16,322 bases of DNA from Candidatus Levyibacteriota bacterium (GTDB taxonomy: Bacteria > Patescibacteriota > Microgenomatia > Levybacterales > UBA12049), in NCBI GenBank assembly GCA_023245475.1, contig JAHFKF010000026.1:1-16322 (forward strand), given 5' to 3'. This document shows positions 13,806-16,322 of this stretch, in pieces. The notes beneath the pieces are model-generated. The model made no database searches. It was given only the letters and a program-made list of their open reading frames with translations, and was not told where the DNA came from. The position numbers and the translations under genes are program-made. Each line of letters opens with the position of its first letter. Positions within the stretch are counted from its first letter, which is position 1.

Positions 13806-15290
13806 TTACTTCTTTGATTCACCCCCATTCTTAATAAATAAAATCAAAAATCCTGCATTAAGTATTACCCAAACTGTTGTCGCCAGCGTTGTAAAGAAGT
13901 CTGCTTCGTTATACCATCCAACTGGAATGGCAAACAATGATAGCGCAATAATAAAGATATGTGGCCAAATGTCTTGAGCAATCACGGTAAATTTTTTACT
14001 TTTTGATTCAGTTGCTACCCATGTATAACTATTATTAGTAATAACAGCAAAGAATGCGCTTAAGTATGGTGCAAAACTTGCAAGAGATGTACTAATAGTT
14101 GATGCTTTCAGACTACCCAATAAGAAGAAGGGTAAGAAATAGACAGTAACAAAGAATGGAATGTAATGGATTAACCAAACATTACTTTCAGAGACATTAA
14201 GTGGTAGCATTCCAAATAATAAATAAATAATCGGTAGCAGCAAGTATGTCAAAATTGCAAATCCACTAAAGTAATGAATGTTTGAGAAAAAATATTGTAA
14301 TTTTTGATCGATACTAAGTCCTTTGATAAAGATTGGATTATGCGTAAAGAAGAGAGAAAAACCACCCCTTGCCCAACGATTCTGTTGTCTAAAAAAGGTT
14401 GTAATAGTTTCAGGTGCTCTTCCTTCAGCAAGGATTTGATTAAAGAAAATTGATTCGTATCCTTGTTCATGTAAAAGAATTGTTGTCCAAATATCTTCAG
14501 AATGACTTCTGGCTGCAATTCCTCCAATTGAATCTATTGCTGCTCTGCGATAAATCATGTTGGTTCCAACACAGAAAGCAGAGTTATAACTGTTTTTTGC
14601 TGGTTGGATATATTTATAGAAAAGTTCCTGTGCTTGTGCTGTCCCTGATGCAATGAAATTATCTGTATTAGTAAAGTGTTGTGGCGTTTGTACCAATGCA
14701 ATATTTTTATTTTGGAAGAACGGTAAGAGTTGCTTTAAGAATAATTGTTTTGGTGCATGATCTGCATCAAACACAGCAAAAAATTCTCCTTTACAAAACT
14801 GTAAGCCATTGTTCAAATTACCTGATTTAGCAAAATGTTTTTGACTACGTTGAATATATGTAATTCGTAAAGACTCTGCAAGCGTTCTGATTTTTTCTGA
14901 ATTACCATCATCAAGAATATACAATTTCTTATAAGGGTAATCCATCATATATGCTTTTTTGATAGTATTAGCAACAATTTCATATGGTTCATTTGCTGTT
15001 GGGATAAGGACATCAATCGTTGGTCGATGTTCCATGAGCCATTCTCCGCGATACTTAATTTCTTTCTTGTGATATTCTGGTTGTAATAAATCAAGTAAGA
15101 TAGTAAGCCATAATGATCCCACGATGAAGATAGCAATCATATCAGCAAATAACTGCAAAGGATATAAATAAATATTACCGATGTTTGCAGGATTGAGCAC
15201 ATACATTGCATAATAGACGATGGTTATTGGCGCGAGAAGCACAAACAATAATGCTGTATTTGGTATTCGTTTGATTTTAGTAATTCTCAT
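13806..15290 (-). CDS. Processive family 2 glycosyltransferase (BcsA/CrdS-like beta-glucan synthase)
   Basis: The 494-residue multi-pass membrane protein should polymerise a polysaccharide from a UDP-sugar and push it through its own membrane channel. Two membrane helices (about 13-31 and 45-68) precede the GT-A domain; several helices follow it (about 341-361, 374-395, 402-420, 443-458, 465-487). The catalytic set is complete: LDDGN (126-130), DADH (175-178), VQTPQHF (200-206), SED (264-266) as the TED-type base, and QQNRW (302-306), the Q-x-x-R-W signature of processive enzymes. No C-terminal PilZ domain is present, so c-di-GMP control of the bacterial cellulose synthase type is not expected. 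A good AAAGGA lies about 10 nt before the ATG. Cellulose, curdlan or hyaluronan-like products are all possible by sequence; the GH81 neighbour favours beta-1,3-glucan. Confidence 0.9.
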   Translation of the reverse strand: MRITKIKRIPNTALLFVLLAPITIVYYAMYVLNPANIGNIYLYPLQLFADMIAIFIVGSLWLTILLDLLQPEYHKKEIKYRGEWLMEHRPTIDVLIPTANEPYEIVANTIKKAYMMDYPYKKLYILDDGNSEKIRTLAESLRITYIQRSQKHFAKSGNLNNGLQFCKGEFFAVFDADHAPKQLFLKQLLPFFQNKNIALVQTPQHFTNTDNFIASGTAQAQELFYKYIQPAKNSYNSAFCVGTNMIYRRAAIDSIGGIAARSHSEDIWTTILLHEQGYESIFFNQILAEGRAPETITTFFRQQNRWARGGFSLFFTHNPIFIKGLSIDQKLQYFFSNIHYFSGFAILTYLLLPIIYLLFGMLPLNVSESNVWLIHYIPFFVTVYFLPFFLLGSLKASTISTSLASFAPYLSAFFAVITNNSYTWVATESKSKKFTVIAQDIWPHIFIIALSLFAIPVGWYNEADFFTTLATTVWVILNAGFLILFIKNGGESKK

Positions 15291-15309
15291 ATGTTTTTTA
15301 TCCTTTGCG

Positions 15310-16322
15310 TTACATCATTTTTTTAATCCCAAAGATTTTTGAACTAATAAGTAGCCAAATTGGAATTACAGGGATGGCAAAAATAAAGAAATAATAATAG
15401 AGAGGCCAGCTATGGTTAAGAATTAACGTTCCCTCCTTTTGGTTATTATCAAGTGTAATCATCATAAAGTTAGGTCCAACAGGTTGAATTTTTTGCTCAA
15501 TTCCCTTGAAATATGCTTTCCATTCTTTATCATAACTTTCGTTAAGAACGATAGTGTTGCTTGTTCTATTACTAGGAATACTTATTGTTACTGATTCTTC
15601 TGTTGGATAAGTTGCCATAAGCGTTTGATTTACTGGATCAGCAAGTGTTTGGTTAAAGTTTTTAACCTTTTCATCAAGAGCGATTTGATCGGTTACTTTA
15701 TTAAATTTCATATTCGTTGGGAATGGCGTAAGATTGTTTTTGATCACATCGGATATAAGAACAGCGTTTGAAATTTCCCATGGCGTTTCAAATGCTTCAT
15801 ATACACCACTTGCAATAACAATTCTTCCTTTGTATATATATCCTGAATTTTTATCTTTAAGTAGTGGGATAAACGGTGATCCTTCTTCAAAAAACACATA
15901 CTTTACTCCAGCTAGTTTTAAATAGTCATTTACTCGTTTTAGCTCAACGGCTGGTATTTGACTGAATAATGGACGATAGGTAATTAATTGTTGTAACCGT
16001 TCAGGTAAATGATTTGATTCGAGATGTGCCATATAGGATGTCGGATACTTTAATCCTTTTTCTGCACCATAATAACTTGAAAGTTCAATTGTTGGTGTCC
16101 AAATGCGAATATCACTGGCATCTATGTTATTCTTTGTCACAAATGTAGATACTGGATCAGCAGTTTGTTTGAGGATGTTAGGTGAATATGAACTTGTTAT
16201 CCATAAACCTTCAGTAAAGAAAATTGTTAATGTAGCAACTAGGAGCCCTTTGATAAATAGAGATTTTTTCAGTTGCACATATTCAATTAAGGGAAGTACA
16301 GCAAAGATAATTCCAATACCAA
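15310..16322 (-). CDS. YfhO-like multi-pass membrane protein, C-terminal part
   Basis: The frame stays open to the right edge of the window, so this is the C-terminal portion of a longer gene; the GTG at 16278 is internal, and the residues before it (GIGIIFAVLPLIEYVQ) look like membrane helix. After a membrane segment (about residues 6-24 counting from 16278) comes an extracytoplasmic domain of about 260 residues with a YDKEWKAYFKG strand typical of the beta-sandwich near the end of YfhO-type proteins. A final membrane helix (PLYYYFFIFAIPVIPIWLLI) and a basic tail close it. YfhO proteins have been linked to glycosylation of surface polymers. Here the gene comes first in the visible operon, 19 bp before the GT2 synthase, so a role in moving or modifying the same polymer is likely. 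Confidence 0.65.
   Translation of the reverse strand, partial: GIGIIFAVLPLIEYVQLKKSLFIKGLLVATLTIFFTEGLWITSSYSPNILKQTADPVSTFVTKNNIDASDIRIWTPTIELSSYYGAEKGLKYPTSYMAHLESNHLPERLQQLITYRPLFSQIPAVELKRVNDYLKLAGVKYVFFEEGSPFIPLLKDKNSGYIYKGRIVIASGVYEAFETPWEISNAVLISDVIKNNLTPFPTNMKFNKVTDQIALDEKVKNFNQTLADPVNQTLMATYPTEESVTISIPSNRTSNTIVLNESYDKEWKAYFKGIEQKIQPVGPNFMMITLDNNQKEGTLILNHSWPLYYYFFIFAIPVIPIWLLISSKIFGIKKMM

Noticed and set aside
13037..15290. The GT2 and HlyD-like pair as a complete alginate or cellulose system
   Set aside because: There is no PilZ domain in either protein, no BcsB, and no epimerase, lyase or outer-membrane porin in the visible operon.
16276..16278. GTG as the start of the YfhO-like protein
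   Set aside because: The frame remains open and hydrophobic to the window edge, so the GTG is internal and the gene is cut by the window.

Overview
This AT-rich, tightly packed window probably comes from a small-genome bacterium of the Candidate Phyla Radiation (Patescibacteria, perhaps a Microgenomates-type lineage). The basis is gene content (TypA, an Nth-type endonuclease III, a membrane-anchored DsbA-like protein, small lineage-specific proteins, large Asn-rich surface proteins), very short intergenic gaps and the near absence of Shine-Dalgarno sites outside a few genes. TGA is used as a normal stop (typA, the DUF4352-like gene), so the Gracilibacteria-type code is not in use. The lineage is inferred from style and not from a marker gene.

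Layout. 1-1250: the end of a xylose-isomerase-like TIM-barrel gene overlaps a membrane-anchored NodB polysaccharide deacetylase, which carries a 102-bp palindromic insertion in frame. 1285-3830: an unknown protein, then typA. 3866-5384: endonuclease III (minus strand), divergent from an acidic coiled-coil protein, then a small basic protein behind two terminator hairpins. 5389-7031: a DsbA-like thioredoxin-fold protein (minus strand), divergent from a DUF4352-like membrane protein and a YezD/DUF2292-like small protein. 7032-7472: a gene-free leader region with a strong promoter, two terminator hairpins, a possible 22-codon ORF and a hairpin close to a strong ribosome binding site. 7473-11071: two secreted Asn/Thr/Gly-rich repeat proteins. 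11079-16322: a minus-strand operon encoding the C-terminal part of a multi-pass membrane protein (YfhO-like), a BcsA/CrdS-like processive GT2 synthase, a HlyD-like membrane adaptor and a membrane-anchored GH81 endo-beta-1,3-glucanase.

The right half looks like a cell-surface locus. The repeat-protein pair has a shared repeat core, signal peptides, and a C-terminal membrane anchor on the second protein. It probably forms a fibre or coat anchored at the membrane. The adjacent convergent operon has the parts of a polysaccharide synthesis and export machine whose hydrolase (GH81) points to a beta-1,3-glucan (curdlan-like) product rather than cellulose. DsbA could supply disulfides to the few cysteine pairs in the repeat proteins, and the NodB deacetylase could modify surface glycans; both links are inference.

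Several genes have a -10 box 6-9 nt before the start codon (1285, 4492 minus, 4555, 6057 minus), which implies leaderless transcripts and sets their starts. The surface-protein gene is the contrast: a long structured leader and a strong ribosome binding site.
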